Part shown: positions 63,420 to 64,000 of the stretch, piece by piece | How positions within the stretch are numbered: the stretch's first letter is position 1 | How the letters are laid out: every line of letters begins with the position of its first letter | Assembly: GCF_020421205.1 (NCBI RefSeq) | Contig: NZ_JAIZZH010000002.1 | Span: forward strand, 496,001-560,000 | Length of the DNA: 64,000 bases | Direction of reading: 5' to 3' | Source of the DNA: Hymenobacter pini | GTDB taxonomy: Bacteria > Bacteroidota > Bacteroidia > Cytophagales > Hymenobacteraceae | Notes under the pieces: model-generated | Databases searched by the model: none | Told to the model about the DNA's origin: nothing | Seen by the model: only the letters and a program-made list of their open reading frames with translations | Position numbers and translations under genes: made by a program

Positions 63420-64000
63420 GTGTTCAAAAAAATACTGATTGCCAACCGGGGCGAAATTGCGCTGCGCGTGATTCGGACCTGCAAGGAAATGGGCATCAAG
63501 ACGGTAGCCGTATATTCTACCGCCGATAAGGAGAGCCTGCACGTGCGCTTCGCCGATGAGGCCGTGTGCATCGGGCCGCCCCCCTCGCGGGAGAGCTATC
63601 TGAGCATTCCGACGCTGATTGCCGCTGCCGAAATTACCAACGCCGACGCCATTCATCCCGGCTACGGCTTCTTGAGCGAAAACGCCGAATTCTCGCGCGT
63701 GTGCCAGGAAAACGGCATCAAGTTCATCGGGGCCTCGCCCGAGATGATCAACAAGATGGGCGACAAGGCTTCGGCCAAAGCTACCATGATTGCCGCCGGC
63801 GTACCCTGCATTCCGGGTTCGGTAGGCCTGCTCGACTCAATAGAGCAGGGCAAGAAGGTAGCCGCCAAAATCAAGTACCCGGTTATTCTGAAAGCTACGG
63901 CCGGTGGCGGTGGGCGCGGCATGCGCATCATCAACTCCGAGGACGAGTTTGAGAAAGCCTGGAACGATGCCCGCACCGAGGCCAAAGCCGCTTTCGGCAA
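63420..64000 (+). CDS. accC: Acetyl-CoA carboxylase biotin carboxylase subunit (partial)
   Basis: The frame opens at GTG 63420 ([19 protein letters not shown]) and runs to the window end, giving about 193 residues of a usual 450. The [19 protein letters not shown] start, [39 protein letters not shown] and the ATP-grasp glycine loop [14 protein letters not shown] are specific to biotin carboxylases. It charges the biotin of AccB with CO2 at the cost of ATP. The GTG lies 110 bases after accB; the catalytic C-terminal half is outside the window. Confidence 0.97.
   Translation, partial: MFKKILIANRGEIALRVIRTCKEMGIKTVAVYSTADKESLHVRFADEAVCIGPPPSRESYLSIPTLIAAAEITNADAIHPGYGFLSENAEFSRVCQENGIKFIGASPEMINKMGDKASAKATMIAAGVPCIPGSVGLLDSIEQGKKVAAKIKYPVILKATAGGGGRGMRIINSEDEFEKAWNDARTEAKAAFG

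Noticed and set aside
1..64000. tRNA or rRNA genes
   Set aside because: Reading the spacers, I saw no T-loop-like GGTTCGAATCC pattern with a matching cloverleaf and no rRNA sequence. A tRNAscan run would settle it.

Overview
The window looks like a chromosomal segment of a GC-rich member of the Bacteroidota, most likely Hymenobacter or a close relative. The grounds are: high GC with strong third-position G/C bias; gene starts without Shine-Dalgarno sequences but often preceded by the Bacteroidota -7 element TAnnTTTG; many lipoproteins; and gene content (WaaA, DUF885, DUF4386, MoxR-like ATPase with a VWA protein, acyl-ACP desaturase) typical of that family. I support 59 protein genes, two of them cut by the window ends. 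I saw no tRNA, rRNA, CRISPR array, prophage or classical insertion sequence.

Layout. 1-5.1 kb: end of a probable aspartate kinase, a PerR-like repressor next to a 2-Cys peroxiredoxin, then waaA, rsgA and a beta-hydroxyacid dehydrogenase. 5.1-10 kb: a fasciclin lipoprotein, a cyclophilin, and a tightly coupled pair of unknown function (membrane lipoprotein plus radical SAM enzyme). 10-16.3 kb: a MoxR-like ATPase and a VWA protein split by an opposite-strand DUF4386 gene, two small genes, and an acyl-ACP desaturase. 16.3-23.3 kb: a cell-surface glycan region with two divergent multi-spanning GT-C-like proteins, then a GNAT/FemAB-like protein, a Wzx-like flippase and a family 2 glycosyltransferase. 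23.4-31 kb: CorA, a MATE exporter, a 909-residue anchored propeller protein and an APC permease. 31-41 kb: small or unknown proteins, a stand-alone H-NOX haem sensor, an ECF sigma/anti-sigma pair, an aldehyde dehydrogenase, DUF2809, an MpaB-like protein and YdcF. 41-53 kb: a DUF885 metallopeptidase-like lipoprotein, a REP-associated tyrosine transposase (RAYT) bracketed by its apparent REP repeats, a lactonase, a NucA-like secreted nuclease, MFS and AI-2E-type transporters, gpmA, a HIT protein fused to a NuiA-type nuclease inhibitor, and greA. 53-64 kb: housekeeping genes (a D-2-hydroxyacid dehydrogenase, rsmA, a leucyl aminopeptidase, pdxA, an orphan HigA-like regulator) and then the classic fatty-acid block yceD-rpmF-plsX-fabH-efp-accB-accC.

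The most notable points are: a NucA-family nuclease lipoprotein and, 3.5 kb away, a cytoplasmic HIT-NuiA fusion; the RAYT with paired inverted REP-like repeats, one of which supplies its stop codon; the uncharacterised lipoprotein/radical SAM pair; the H-NOX protein with no obvious signalling partner; and several families of imperfect intergenic inverted repeats, some carrying promoters or gene ends in their arms.

Most functions are assigned from motif and family recognition without a database search. Promoters and terminators are read by eye.
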